A stretch of 64,000 nt of DNA from Blautia sp. Marseille-P3087 (GTDB taxonomy: Bacteria; Bacillota; Clostridia; Lachnospirales; Lachnospiraceae). Numbering within the stretch: position 1 is the first letter of the stretch; each line of letters begins with the position of its first letter. Position numbers and translations under genes: made by a program. Shown piece by piece: positions 8,991-16,859 of this stretch. Below the pieces are notes generated by a model. It was not told the DNA's origin. It did not search any database and worked only from the letters and a program-made list of their open reading frames with translations. The stretch is taken from assembly GCF_900120195.1 (NCBI RefSeq), contig NZ_LT635539.1:1411257-1475256 (forward strand), read 5' to 3'.

Positions 8991-10514
8991 TCATGCCGGC
9001 ATTCTCGAGAGTACACGATCAATTGCTGCATCAATAACCAGATCAAGTTCTTTATCATCAGCCTCCGGCATCAGAGATGCTGCATCCTCATCAGAAATGA
9101 TCTCAATAAGACTGCCGAATTTTTCTTTATATTTCAGTTTGCAGACTGCAAAGAACACAATTCCGAGCAGGCTCCACGCACCAACCATCATCCATTCCTG
9201 CATGATCAGAGTACCGCCGGAACCAGGAATACAGTATACGAGTACCATACATCCAGAAAGGAGCACTGCCATGGTTCCGACAAATTTGTACGCCGGAACA
9301 CGGTAAGGTCTTGGCATATCCGGTTCTTTTTTTCGAAGAATCAGGAATGAAATCGAAACCATACAGTATGCAAGACAGCAGCCGAAGTTTCCTGCGTCAC
9401 AGATCCACACCATCATGACACGTCCTGCAAAAGGAGCAAGCATGGTAAGAATACCGATCAGAATCAGTGCATTTACCGGTGTTTTGTGCTTCGGATGAAG
9501 TTTTGCAAACACCTTCGGAATCATGTAGGATTCTGCCATGGAGTATAAAGCACGGGAACCACCGATCATAAAGGAGTTCCATGAAGTCACGATACCACAC
9601 ATACCGCCTACAATGATGACTTTCGCCATCACGGATGTTCCAAAAGCTTTCGCCATGGCATCCGCGGTAACAAGGCCTGTCGTACTCTGGGAAAGTGCTA
9701 TTTCCGCCGGGTTCAGGACATATCCTACAGATAAGATTACGAAAGAATAAAATACAACTGCCAGTACAACAGACAGGATCATCATCTTACCTATCTTTTT
9801 AAGCGGTACATTGATTTCTTCTGCCGCCTGCGGGATAACATCAAAACCAATAAAGAAAAACGGTGTGATAACGGCAACTTTCAATACATTTTTTACCATT
9901 GTTCCCGTTGTTTCACCCATAAACATCTGTCCCTGCAGATTGTCCACATTACCGTTAATCACTGATGCTACGATCAGAAGGATTCCTGCGCCACCGATTA
10001 TGCAGGTCAGAACAGTCTGGAGTACTGCTGCTGTTTTTGCCCCCAGGATATTGATCATCATAATGAAAAACGCTACGATAATTGCCACGATCAGCCAGGA
10101 TGCATAAATATCAAATCCTGCTACCGTATAAAGATAACCTTTGAGGAATCCCGGCCACAGATAGGTAATGATCGTCGGAAATGCACATGCCTCAAAACAG
10201 GTAACACCGACATATCCGAGAACGATTGCCCATGTACAGATAAAAGAACCCGTCGCCCCCATTGCCTTGTAACTGAATACATGTTCCCCGCCACACTGTG
10301 GCATGGCAGCCGTCAGTTCTGCGTATGTAAGACCGACAAAAAAGATCATGACACCACCGATCGCAAATGCAAGTGCTGCACCGACAACACCGCCTGCATC
10401 GATCCATGTTCCGGAAGATACGACCCAGCCCCAGCCGATCATAGCTCCGAAAGCGATCACAAGAATATCCCATGCACTGAATACTTTATCAAATTCTGAT
10501 TTTTTCTGTCCCAT
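8991..10514 (-). CDS. APC-superfamily amino acid or amine permease
   Basis: This integral membrane protein (507 residues from the ATG at 10514) has about 12 hydrophobic segments. The APC substrate-binding glycine motif in helix 1, GAMIGWGW, is near residue 22, and the conserved GFDVIPQAAEEINVP loop is present. The substrate is not deducible; the linked aminotransferase and alcohol dehydrogenase suggest an amino acid or polyamine. The ATG at 10514 is chosen because GGGGAGGA is spaced properly before it, and because the alternative start 39 bases upstream would overlap the preceding gene. It begins five bases after the stop codon of the cytidylate-kinase-like gene. Confidence 0.88.
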   Translation of the reverse strand: MGQKKSEFDKVFSAWDILVIAFGAMIGWGWVVSSGTWIDAGGVVGAALAFAIGGVMIFFVGLTYAELTAAMPQCGGEHVFSYKAMGATGSFICTWAIVLGYVGVTCFEACAFPTIITYLWPGFLKGYLYTVAGFDIYASWLIVAIIVAFFIMMINILGAKTAAVLQTVLTCIIGGAGILLIVASVINGNVDNLQGQMFMGETTGTMVKNVLKVAVITPFFFIGFDVIPQAAEEINVPLKKIGKMMILSVVLAVVFYSFVILSVGYVLNPAEIALSQSTTGLVTADAMAKAFGTSVMAKVIIVGGMCGIVTSWNSFMIGGSRALYSMAESYMIPKVFAKLHPKHKTPVNALILIGILTMLAPFAGRVMMVWICDAGNFGCCLAYCMVSISFLILRKKEPDMPRPYRVPAYKFVGTMAVLLSGCMVLVYCIPGSGGTLIMQEWMMVGAWSLLGIVFFAVCKLKYKEKFGSLIEIISDEDAASLMPEADDKELDLVIDAAIDRVLSRMPA

Positions 10515-10518
10515 AGAC

Positions 10519-11139
10519 TCATTCCTCCCCGCTTCCGAATTTTCTTCTGACAAGTTCCTCGATGTAATCTGCTGTTCCCTCTATCCCAAGATAAGAGCTG
10601 TCAATCAGGATATTTCGATTGTGACGGTCACCACGGTTGCTTCCTGTCAGTGCCAGATGACGTTTGTGATATCGTTTATCTTTTTCCAGAAGCAGAATTC
10701 TGGCATCCTTCTCTGTAAGATTATGGCTCTCCATAATGTTGTGAATTCTTACATCATCCGGAGCATAGATAAATGCCCTCAGAAGATTGATCTTATCGGA
10801 ATCTTTGAGAATATAATCCGCAGAACGTCCGATGATCACACAGGATTCTTTCTCTGCCAGTTTGCGGATAATCTGCTTCTGCACATGAATCGCACGATCT
10901 GTCAGATCCGCATATTTTGAAAAGGATCCTCTGACATCACCCTCTGCACCTTTACCTGCGATCGTGCCGCCTTCTTCAACTTTTTCCATAATTTCTTTTG
11001 GTATTCCGACCTCTTCGATGATCTCGTCCACGAGTTCACGATTATAAAATTTGATATTGAGGTCTTCTGCTATTTTTCTGCCTATGGCATTACCTTTGGC
11101 GCCGTATTCACAGCCAATCGTTATTACCAGATGTCTCAT
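10519..11139 (-). CDS. cytidylate kinase-like family protein, paralogue 1
   Basis: The 206-residue protein belongs to the cytidylate-kinase-like P-loop family (AAA_26 type). The N-terminus ITIGCEYGAKGNAIGRKIAE aligns with the phosphate-binding segment of paralogue 2 at 33943 (ITIARQYGSGGRTVGK), followed by FYNRELV and VIIGRSADYIL. These proteins lack the CMP-binding insert of true Cmk and their substrate is not known. The GAKGNAIG loop deviates from a normal Walker A. It sits directly before the APC permease gene (five-base spacing), implying co-translation. A 108-base gap with a terminator separates it from the aminotransferase gene. Confidence 0.8.
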   Translation of the reverse strand: MRHLVITIGCEYGAKGNAIGRKIAEDLNIKFYNRELVDEIIEEVGIPKEIMEKVEEGGTIAGKGAEGDVRGSFSKYADLTDRAIHVQKQIIRKLAEKESCVIIGRSADYILKDSDKINLLRAFIYAPDDVRIHNIMESHNLTEKDARILLLEKDKRYHKRHLALTGSNRGDRHNRNILIDSSYLGIEGTADYIEELVRRKFGSGEE

Positions 11140-11186
11140 ACCGATTTCCTCTCACACGAATTTTGTTATTCATTTCCTCTTAATAG

Positions 11187-11224
11187 AAAAAAGCGCGCGA
11201 ACCACTTATAATGATCCGCGACGC
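11187..11224 (-). terminator. terminator after the aminotransferase gene
   Basis: On the minus strand a GC-rich imperfect stem (arms 11212-11224 and 11193-11204) is followed by six T. It lies 25-60 bases after the aminotransferase stop codon, between it and the cytidylate-kinase-like gene. Confidence 0.65.
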
Positions 11225-11247
11225 CCTTGTCACTTTTTCGTTCTTAT

Positions 11248-12465
11248 TTATTTTTCCAGGGATTTGATCGTATCTTCAATGATCGCAACTGCTTTGTCGC
11301 AGTCTTCTTCTGTCACGATAAGCGGTGGAATCATACGGATGATATGTGCTCCGATTGCTGTGATCAGAAGTTTGCGATCCAGGCAGCCGTGTTTTACATC
11401 TACACCACCGATTGTATCATCAAATTCCACACCAACCAGAAGTCCCTGATGTCTTACTTCTTTTACATGTGGAAGTTTTTCCAGTTTGGATGCAAAGTAG
11501 TCACCGACTTTTTTCGCATTTCCTGCAAGATCTCTGTCAAGAAGTTCGTTAACTTCTGCAAGTGCTGCCGCACAGCTTACCGGATGTCCGCCGAATGTAG
11601 TTCCGTGGGAACCTGCCGAAAATGCTTTTGCAACTTCTGCTGTCGCACAGATCGCACCGATCGGCATGCCGCCGCCAAGTGCTTTCGCCATGGAAACGAT
11701 ATCTGGTTTGATTCCGTAGTTCATATAAGACATTACTGCACCGGTTCTGCACCATCCGGTCTGTACCTCATCGATCAGAAGAAGCATATCATTCTCATCA
11801 CAGAATTTACGAAGTCCCTGCATAAATTCCATTGTTGCAGGATGTACACCGCCTTCTCCCTGTACCGGCTCAACCATGATTGCAATGGTGTTTTCGGTAC
11901 ATGCATCTTTAAATGCCTGCAGATCATTATACGGTGCATAGGAGAATCCGTATGTCATCGGTCCGAAACCAACCTGACATCCGTTTCCCGGCTGACCGGT
12001 TGCGGACATGGCACCGAAGGTTCTTCCATGGAAGCCCATCTTTGCAGTTACGATATGGTAACGGTTCGGTCCGTATTTTTCTATGCCATATTTACGTGCC
12101 ATTTTGATCATCGCTTCGTTTGCTTCTGTACCGGAGTTCTGATAAAAGATCTTGTCCATGCCGATCGTCTCGCACACTTTCTCGGCAAGTAATGCCTGCG
12201 GAATCGTGTATGGATAGTTGAATGTATGCATGATGTCTTCTACCTGGTCTTTTACCGCTGCCACTACTTTCGGGTTACAGTTTCCTGCACTGTTTACTGC
12301 AATACCTGCATAAAAGTCAAGATATGGTGTTCCGTTCTCATCATAGATATACATGCCTTCTGCTGTTTCAGCAAGAAAATCAAAACGCTCATAAGTCTCG
12401 ATCATATACTTGTTTACTTTGTCTTTGATGTCCTGAAAAGTTAATCCTGTGTCTTTTAATTTCAT
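11248..12465 (-). CDS. class III PLP-dependent aminotransferase
   Basis: The 405-residue enzyme matches the acetylornithine/putrescine/4-aminobutyrate aminotransferase group. Visible motifs are NSGTEANEAMIKMAR for cofactor phosphate binding, FHGRTFGAMSATGQ, EPVQGEGG, LLIDEVQTGWCRTG, the PLP lysine in SMAKALGGGMPIGA, and GTTFGGHPVSCAAAL. No arginine-synthesis genes are nearby; the linked permease and alcohol dehydrogenase favour a degradative role on an amine or omega-amino acid. The start has SD GGGAGGA. A terminator-like hairpin lies in the short leader between promoter and ATG, suggesting attenuation. Confidence 0.88.
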   Translation of the reverse strand: MKLKDTGLTFQDIKDKVNKYMIETYERFDFLAETAEGMYIYDENGTPYLDFYAGIAVNSAGNCNPKVVAAVKDQVEDIMHTFNYPYTIPQALLAEKVCETIGMDKIFYQNSGTEANEAMIKMARKYGIEKYGPNRYHIVTAKMGFHGRTFGAMSATGQPGNGCQVGFGPMTYGFSYAPYNDLQAFKDACTENTIAIMVEPVQGEGGVHPATMEFMQGLRKFCDENDMLLLIDEVQTGWCRTGAVMSYMNYGIKPDIVSMAKALGGGMPIGAICATAEVAKAFSAGSHGTTFGGHPVSCAAALAEVNELLDRDLAGNAKKVGDYFASKLEKLPHVKEVRHQGLLVGVEFDDTIGGVDVKHGCLDRKLLITAIGAHIIRMIPPLIVTEEDCDKAVAIIEDTIKSLEK

Positions 12466-12491
12466 GGCTGATTCCTCCCTGTATCCTTAAA

Positions 12492-12537
12492 ATAAAAAAA
12501 GCAAAGGCAGATTTCCGTTTCCGGTAAGCGCCTTTGC
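12492..12537 (-). promoter_or_regulatory. terminator-like hairpin in the aminotransferase leader
   Basis: GCAAAGGC (12501-12508) pairs perfectly with GCCTTTGC (12530-12537), with an inner CCG-GAAA-CGG hairpin. On the minus strand it is followed by seven T and lies 27 bases before the start codon, downstream of the promoter at 12570-12598. It would end transcription before the gene unless read through. It does not match a riboswitch class I know. Confidence 0.6.
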
Positions 12538-12569
12538 TTAATTTTTCGTGTATTATTTTGTACAACATT

Positions 12570-12598
12570 ACAATATCACTGACAGTATTGTTTGTCAA
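12570..12598 (-). promoter_or_regulatory. promoter of the aminotransferase gene
   Basis: On the minus strand TTGACA (12593-12598) is 17 bases before TATTGT (12570-12575). A leader of about 95 bases containing the hairpin at 12492-12537 follows. Confidence 0.65.
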
Positions 12599-12677
12599 TA
12601 GTATTTTTACAAAAAAGATTTTTGCTGATTTTAAAAGACTTTTTGAATTTTCAGGTTATATTTACAGCCATTCATTC

Positions 12678-12695
12678 TGTGCATTATATTGCACA
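12678..12695. repeat. short inverted repeat after the HAD hydrolase gene
   Basis: TGTGCA and TGCACA are separated by six bases, 50 bases after the HAD stop codon. It lacks a clear T tract, so it could be a weak terminator or a binding site. The rest of the 280-base gap holds the aminotransferase promoter and leader. Confidence 0.3.
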
Positions 12696-12745
12696 AAACG
12701 TTTTTCTATATTATTCCATTTTCTTTTCCCGACCATTCTGCACTC

Positions 12746-13444
12746 TTATTGCTGCGTAAGGAAATCATCCACATTAATTTCTGTAAATGAGCGCAGTGTC
12801 GGGAAATATCTGCGTTCCGTTGGTTCTTTTTCCTGCGTATACCAGATACCTCTAAGGCCGCTCTCCCATGCACCTTCTATGTCTTTCTTCACATTATCTC
12901 CGATGAATACACACTCTTCCGCCCGGACACCTGCTTTTTCCACGCAGAGTTCAAATAAATGATAATGTGGTTTCTCCACACCAGCTTCTTCACTGGTAAC
13001 CATAAAATCAATATAGACCTCCGCACCGATTGCTTCGAGTTTTTTGTACTGGATATAGGCTGTCATATCTGTACCGATTCCGATGCGTATCTTTCTTTTT
13101 CTGAGTTCCATAAGGAAATCCAGGACTCCCGGATTTGGTTCTATATGCTGAAGAAATGCATCCCAGTAAATATGGTACATCTTCTGTACATGCGGAAAAA
13201 GAGGCTTTTCCAGCAGTTCCATCATACATTGCAGACGCAGCATACGGCTGTGGATCGCAGCGGTATCTGTACCGATCCTGTTCGCCATAATATATCCGGC
13301 TTTTCTGTAATATTCACGCGTCTCCTCTTCAGTTATGCCGAATGTTTCCCTGCAGTAGCCTGCCAGTGCTTCCATACCGTAAATATGATTCGCATCATAG
13401 CTGTATAATGTATTATCCAGATCAAATATAACTGCTTTTATCAT
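12746..13444 (-). CDS. HAD-superfamily hydrolase (pyrimidine nucleotidase-like)
   Basis: The 232-residue protein has HAD motif I FDLDNTLYSYD at residues 7-17, motif II Thr in IGIGTDMTAYIQ, motif III Lys in GVEKPHYHLF, and motif IV FIGDNVKKDIEGA. The helical cap between motifs I and II resembles the YjjG/5-prime-nucleotidase subgroup. The substrate is undetermined. It lies 63 bases after the XRE-cupin gene on the same strand. SD AAAAGGGG precedes the ATG. Confidence 0.88.
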   Translation of the reverse strand: MIKAVIFDLDNTLYSYDANHIYGMEALAGYCRETFGITEEETREYYRKAGYIMANRIGTDTAAIHSRMLRLQCMMELLEKPLFPHVQKMYHIYWDAFLQHIEPNPGVLDFLMELRKRKIRIGIGTDMTAYIQYKKLEAIGAEVYIDFMVTSEEAGVEKPHYHLFELCVEKAGVRAEECVFIGDNVKKDIEGAWESGLRGIWYTQEKEPTERRYFPTLRSFTEINVDDFLTQQ

Positions 13445-13507
13445 ATGCTGTCCCCTTTTCTGTTCTGATGTTTCTTTCGGACATAAATAACCTTCCGGTG
13501 CTTTCTT

Positions 13508-14068
13508 CTATTTTCCATGATAATCAAGGAAAAAGCAAGTGCAACAGGCTTTCTCGCTGCCTGTATTTTTATATACATGCTCCTGGTCGGTCTCAAATTT
13601 AAATATCTGGTCTTTATGAATGCAATAACTCTGCCCGTGGCATTCCACTGTCAGTTCTCCTTCCGTGACCGCCAGATACTCCCGTGTCTTTTCGCCATGG
13701 CTTCCGCTGACATAAACCCCGCCCGGCTCCACTTCGATCCGGTATACCTCTACAAGTCTTGTGTCTTCATACGGCAGACAGGTCCATACCCGGTATTGCC
13801 CTTCCAGCTCTTTGGTCGGCAGCAGTTCCTGTGGAGTTACAAGGAGACAGTCTTCCCGGGGCGGCTGTATCAACTCCTGAAATTCGATTCGAAGTCCACT
13901 TGTGACCTTTCCGAGTACGCCAAGAGAGGGATTGGCAGTCCCTCTCTCTATCTGTGCAAGCATGCTTTTGCTGACTCCGGTCTGTTCTGCGGTCTGGTCC
14001 AGACTCATGCATTTTGACTTTCTTATTCTTTTTAAATTTGCCGCTACATTCTTTGACAAATAATCCAT
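13508..14068 (-). CDS. XRE-family regulator with cupin domain
   Basis: The 186-residue protein has an N-terminal helix-turn-helix (MSLDQTAEQTGVSKSMLAQIERG, about 18-40) and a C-terminal cupin domain (GGVYVSGSHGEKTREYLAVTEGEL; the HGE and YLAVTEG segments form the usual barrel). Such proteins usually sense a small molecule through the cupin and repress nearby genes. It begins three bases after the ArsR-family gene and so is the last gene of the metal-efflux operon. That linkage suggests a part in metal or thiol stress, but this is unproven. Confidence 0.88.
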   Translation of the reverse strand: MDYLSKNVAANLKRIRKSKCMSLDQTAEQTGVSKSMLAQIERGTANPSLGVLGKVTSGLRIEFQELIQPPREDCLLVTPQELLPTKELEGQYRVWTCLPYEDTRLVEVYRIEVEPGGVYVSGSHGEKTREYLAVTEGELTVECHGQSYCIHKDQIFKFETDQEHVYKNTGSEKACCTCFFLDYHGK

Positions 14069-14071
14069 ACT

Positions 14072-14434
14072 TTACTCCAGAATATGTTCTCTTCCCATTG
14101 AGATGATCGTTCGTACATGATCATCTGCAAGGGAATAAAAAATAGATTTTCCTTCTCTGCGGTTCTTCACCAGCTTGTTCTGCTTCAGGATGCGAAGCTG
14201 ATGGGAAACTGCAGACTGTGTCATATTCAGGACTTTCGCAAGATCGCAGACACACACTTCTGATTCAAATAACACGAACAGAATGCGGATACGGGTAGAG
14301 TCTGCAAATACCTTGAACAGATCTGCCAGATCATACAATTCTTCCTCGTCCGGCATGGTCTCATTTACGATCTTCAGAAGGTCTTCATGGATTTCCTGAC
14401 ATTCACAGCTTAATTCTTCTCTTTCTTCTGTCAT
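14072..14434 (-). CDS. ArsR/SmtB-family metal-sensing repressor
   Basis: The 120-residue repressor has a winged helix (LNMTQSAVSHQLRILKQNKLV). It shows two metal sites: CVCDL in the alpha-3 helix with an N-terminal CEC pair, as in CadC, and DDH...H..E (DDHVRTIISMGREHILE) in the alpha-5 helix, as in SmtB/CzrA. It probably senses Cd/Pb and Zn and releases the operator at 16690-16711. The ATG at 14434 with SD GAAAGAGAG is chosen over a TTG 21 bases upstream. It lies 41 bases after the P-type ATPase gene, forming an autoregulated operon. Confidence 0.92.
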   Translation of the reverse strand: MTEEREELSCECQEIHEDLLKIVNETMPDEEELYDLADLFKVFADSTRIRILFVLFESEVCVCDLAKVLNMTQSAVSHQLRILKQNKLVKNRREGKSIFYSLADDHVRTIISMGREHILE

Positions 14435-14475
14435 ATATATCTCTCTTTCTTTCAACCCATCTTTGTAACCTGTAG

Positions 14476-16362
14476 TTACAATTTCTTTACAAAAAGGGTT
14501 CTTATCGCGTTCAGGACAGCAATTACCATAACTCCGACATCAGCAAAGATTGCAACCCACATGTTGGCAATACCAACTGCGCCGAGAATCAGGCAGATAA
14601 CCTTGATACCGATTGCAAAGTAAATATTTTCATAAACAATACGCATGCATTTCTTCGCAATGCGGATTGCTTTGACGATTTTTTGCGGATCATCATCCAT
14701 CAGGACGACATCAGCGGCTTCGATCGCAGCATCTGAGCCAAGCGCTCCCATCGCAATACCGATATCGGCTCTGGAAAGTACCGGTGCATCGTTGATACCG
14801 TCACCAACAAAGGCAAGTTTTTCTTTCGCTGTCTTTTTTGCAAGGAGTTCTTCTACCTTTGTTACTTTATCAGCCGGCAGAAGTTCACTGTATACACGGT
14901 CCACGCCCAGTTCACCGGCTACCTGCTGTGCAACTTTATCGATATCTCCGGTCAGCATGACTGTCTCTTTGATGCCGTGTTTCTTAAGATTTGCAATTGC
15001 CTCTTTTGATGTCGGTTTCGGCACATCAGCGATCAGGATATGTCCTGCATAAGCACCGTTGATTGCCACATGAATGACCGTTCCTACCTGATGACATTCG
15101 ACTGCTTCTACTCCGATACGTTTCATCAGTTTTGCATTGCCGACTGCCACAGAAACTCCGTCTACTTTTGCGGTAACACCATTTCCACTGATTTCTTCTA
15201 CATCTGTTACACGATTCTGATCAATTTCTTTGCCATAAGCAGTTTTCAGGCTGCGGCTGATCGGATGTGTGGAAAAGCTTTCTGCAAGTGCGGCATATTC
15301 AAGGATTTTTGCTTCTTCCATAGTATTGTGATGCACACCGGCAACTTCAAACACACCTTTTGTCAGAGTACCTGTCTTGTCAAATACAACATATTTTGTC
15401 TGTGCCAGTGTTTCCAGATAGTTTGATCCTTTGACCAGGACACCGGCATTGCTTGCACCACCGATTCCTGCAAAGAAACTGAGCGGAATACTGATAACAA
15501 GTGCACACGGGCAGCTGATTACCAGGAAGGTCAGCGCACGATAGACCCACTGTCCCCACTGCGCAGGATTGTGGAGGAAAAGAAGATTTACAATCGGCGG
15601 CAGTAACGCAAGGGCAAGCGCACCATAGCAGACTGCCGGCGTATAATATCGTGCAAATTTTGAAATAAAGTTTTCGGATCTGGATTTACGGGAACTGGAA
15701 TTCTCGACAAGTTCCAGAATCCTGGATACAGTAGATTCACCAAACTCTTTTGTAGTACGGATTCTCAGCACACCTGTCATATTGATACATCCGCTGATGA
15801 TCTCATCTCCCGGTTTTGCATTTCTCGGAAGACTCTCACCGGTCAGGGCACTTGTATTCAGAGTTGTACTTCCTTCAATGATCACACCGTCGATCGGAAC
15901 TTTTTCACCCGGCTGTACTACGATCATGGAACCAATCTCGACTTCATCCGGATCAACCTGTTCCAGTTTGCCGTCTTTTTCGATATTTGCATAATCCGGA
16001 CGGATATCCATCAGTTCACTGATGTTGCGACGGCTTTTGCCTACTGCATAGCTCTGGAAGAGTTCACCTATCTGGTAAAAAAGCATAACGGCGATTGCCT
16101 CATTATAATCTCCACTCTTCTCATAAACTGCCAGTCCGAAAGCACCGACTGTGGCAATCGCCATCAGGAAGTTTTCGTCAAACACCTGACCGTTTTTGAT
16201 TCCCTTGAAAGCTTTTTTCAAAATATCATATCCGATTTCCAGATAAATCGCCAGATAACAGATGAATCTCGGAATTCCTGTAATCGGAATGAAATGCAGA
16301 ACGATCAGCAGTGCCGCTGCTATGATAATACGTGTCATCATTTTTTTCTGCTTTTTATTCAT
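14476..16362 (-). CDS. heavy-metal translocating P1B-type ATPase (Zn/Cd/Pb efflux)
   Basis: This membrane pump (628 residues from the ATG at 16362) exports divalent heavy metals. It has the actuator TGES motif, the transmembrane metal site SCPCALVISIP, the phosphorylation motif DKTGTLT, the P1B HP signature in STHPISRSL, and GDGINDAPVLSRADIGIAMG. It has no N-terminal metal-binding domain; that is supplied by the separate HMA gene just upstream. GGAGAG before MNKKQKK sets the start; the longer frame would translate an intergenic hairpin. CadA/ZntA-like specificity is inferred from the linked CadC-like repressor. Confidence 0.92.
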   Translation of the reverse strand: MNKKQKKMMTRIIIAAALLIVLHFIPITGIPRFICYLAIYLEIGYDILKKAFKGIKNGQVFDENFLMAIATVGAFGLAVYEKSGDYNEAIAVMLFYQIGELFQSYAVGKSRRNISELMDIRPDYANIEKDGKLEQVDPDEVEIGSMIVVQPGEKVPIDGVIIEGSTTLNTSALTGESLPRNAKPGDEIISGCINMTGVLRIRTTKEFGESTVSRILELVENSSSRKSRSENFISKFARYYTPAVCYGALALALLPPIVNLLFLHNPAQWGQWVYRALTFLVISCPCALVISIPLSFFAGIGGASNAGVLVKGSNYLETLAQTKYVVFDKTGTLTKGVFEVAGVHHNTMEEAKILEYAALAESFSTHPISRSLKTAYGKEIDQNRVTDVEEISGNGVTAKVDGVSVAVGNAKLMKRIGVEAVECHQVGTVIHVAINGAYAGHILIADVPKPTSKEAIANLKKHGIKETVMLTGDIDKVAQQVAGELGVDRVYSELLPADKVTKVEELLAKKTAKEKLAFVGDGINDAPVLSRADIGIAMGALGSDAAIEAADVVLMDDDPQKIVKAIRIAKKCMRIVYENIYFAIGIKVICLILGAVGIANMWVAIFADVGVMVIAVLNAIRTLFVKKL

Positions 16363-16386
16363 TTCTTTTCTCTCCTTTTTGAAAAT

Positions 16387-16410
16387 CGCTCTGCCGCAGC
16401 CGCAGCAGAG
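16387..16410. repeat. GC-rich intercistronic hairpin
   Basis: The sequence between the HMA and ATPase genes forms a stem of GCTCTGCTGC/GCGGCAGAGC with a four-base loop and one mismatch. On the minus strand it is followed by ATTTTC, so it could partly terminate or protect the upstream mRNA end, raising HMA protein relative to the pump. Confidence 0.6.
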
Positions 16411-16425
16411 CAATCAGGTTCATTC

Positions 16426-16644
16426 TTATAAATAAATTTCGCAGTCGTCTTCAACCTTCTTGCAATTCTTGAGGACTTCTTTCATAACACTCTTCGGATC
16501 CTGTCCTTCTTCGAATTCTACGTTCATTTTCAGCATCATAAAGTTTACGGCTGCATCCTTAACACCTGCAGTGTTCTTTGCTGCTTCTTCCATTTTGTTT
16601 GCACAGTTTGCACAGTCAACTTCGATTTTGTAAGATTTCTTCAT
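16426..16644 (-). CDS. HMA-domain metal-binding protein
   Basis: The 72-residue protein is a single heavy-metal-associated domain with a ferredoxin-like fold and a DCANCANK metal loop (residues 10-17), CxxC type. It is the first gene of the efflux operon and probably delivers metal to the ATPase or replaces the pump's missing N-terminal domain. The C-terminus carries two more Cys (NCKKVEDDCEIYL). SD AAGGAGA precedes the ATG. Confidence 0.9.
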   Translation of the reverse strand: MKKSYKIEVDCANCANKMEEAAKNTAGVKDAAVNFMMLKMNVEFEEGQDPKSVMKEVLKNCKKVEDDCEIYL

Positions 16645-16689
16645 AGTGGGATTCTCCTTTTATATGCTTATTCTTTTCTTTCGCTCTTT

Positions 16690-16711
16690 CATATGAACAA
16701 TCATTCATATG
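16690..16711. promoter_or_regulatory. SmtB/ArsR-type operator
   Basis: CATATGAA and TTCATATG arms surround a six-base centre, an imperfect palindrome with the TGAA..TTCA core typical of SmtB/CzrA operators. It lies just downstream of the -10 box, over the transcription start of the efflux operon, where a bound repressor would block initiation. Confidence 0.7.
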
Positions 16712-16720
16712 TTTGATTGT

Positions 16721-16748
16721 ATTATAACATTCCGGTCACATATGTCAA
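16721..16748 (-). promoter_or_regulatory. promoter of the metal-efflux operon
   Basis: On the minus strand consensus TTGACA (16743-16748) and TATAAT (16721-16726) are separated by 16 bases. The operator at 16690-16711 follows within ten bases. Confidence 0.8.
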
Positions 16749-16788
16749 TATATTTCCGATAAATTTTCAAGAATTTTATCAGATATTT

Positions 16789-16820
16789 GGTTACGTAATA
16801 ATTTCCTATAACGTAAAAAT
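16789..16820 (-). repeat. probable remnant of the structured repeat's distal hairpin
   Basis: TTACGTAATAATTTCCTATA followed by ACGTAAAAA resembles the 3-prime half of the distal hairpins at 4631-4676 and 54274-54322 (shared TAATTTCCTAT core preceded by TTACG). It forms its own palindrome TTACGT/ACGTAA. It lies between the rlmD terminator and the efflux promoter. Confidence 0.45.
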
Positions 16821-16856
16821 TCCCGGAATACCATCCAGATACTCCGGGAATTTTTC
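16814..16856 (-). terminator. terminator of rlmD
   Basis: A 12-base stem AATTCCCGGAGT/ACCATTCCGGGAATT-like (arms about 16818-16833 and 16838-16855) is flanked by A and T tracts. It begins just past the rlmD stop codon. Confidence 0.8.
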
Positions 16857-16859
16857 TTT

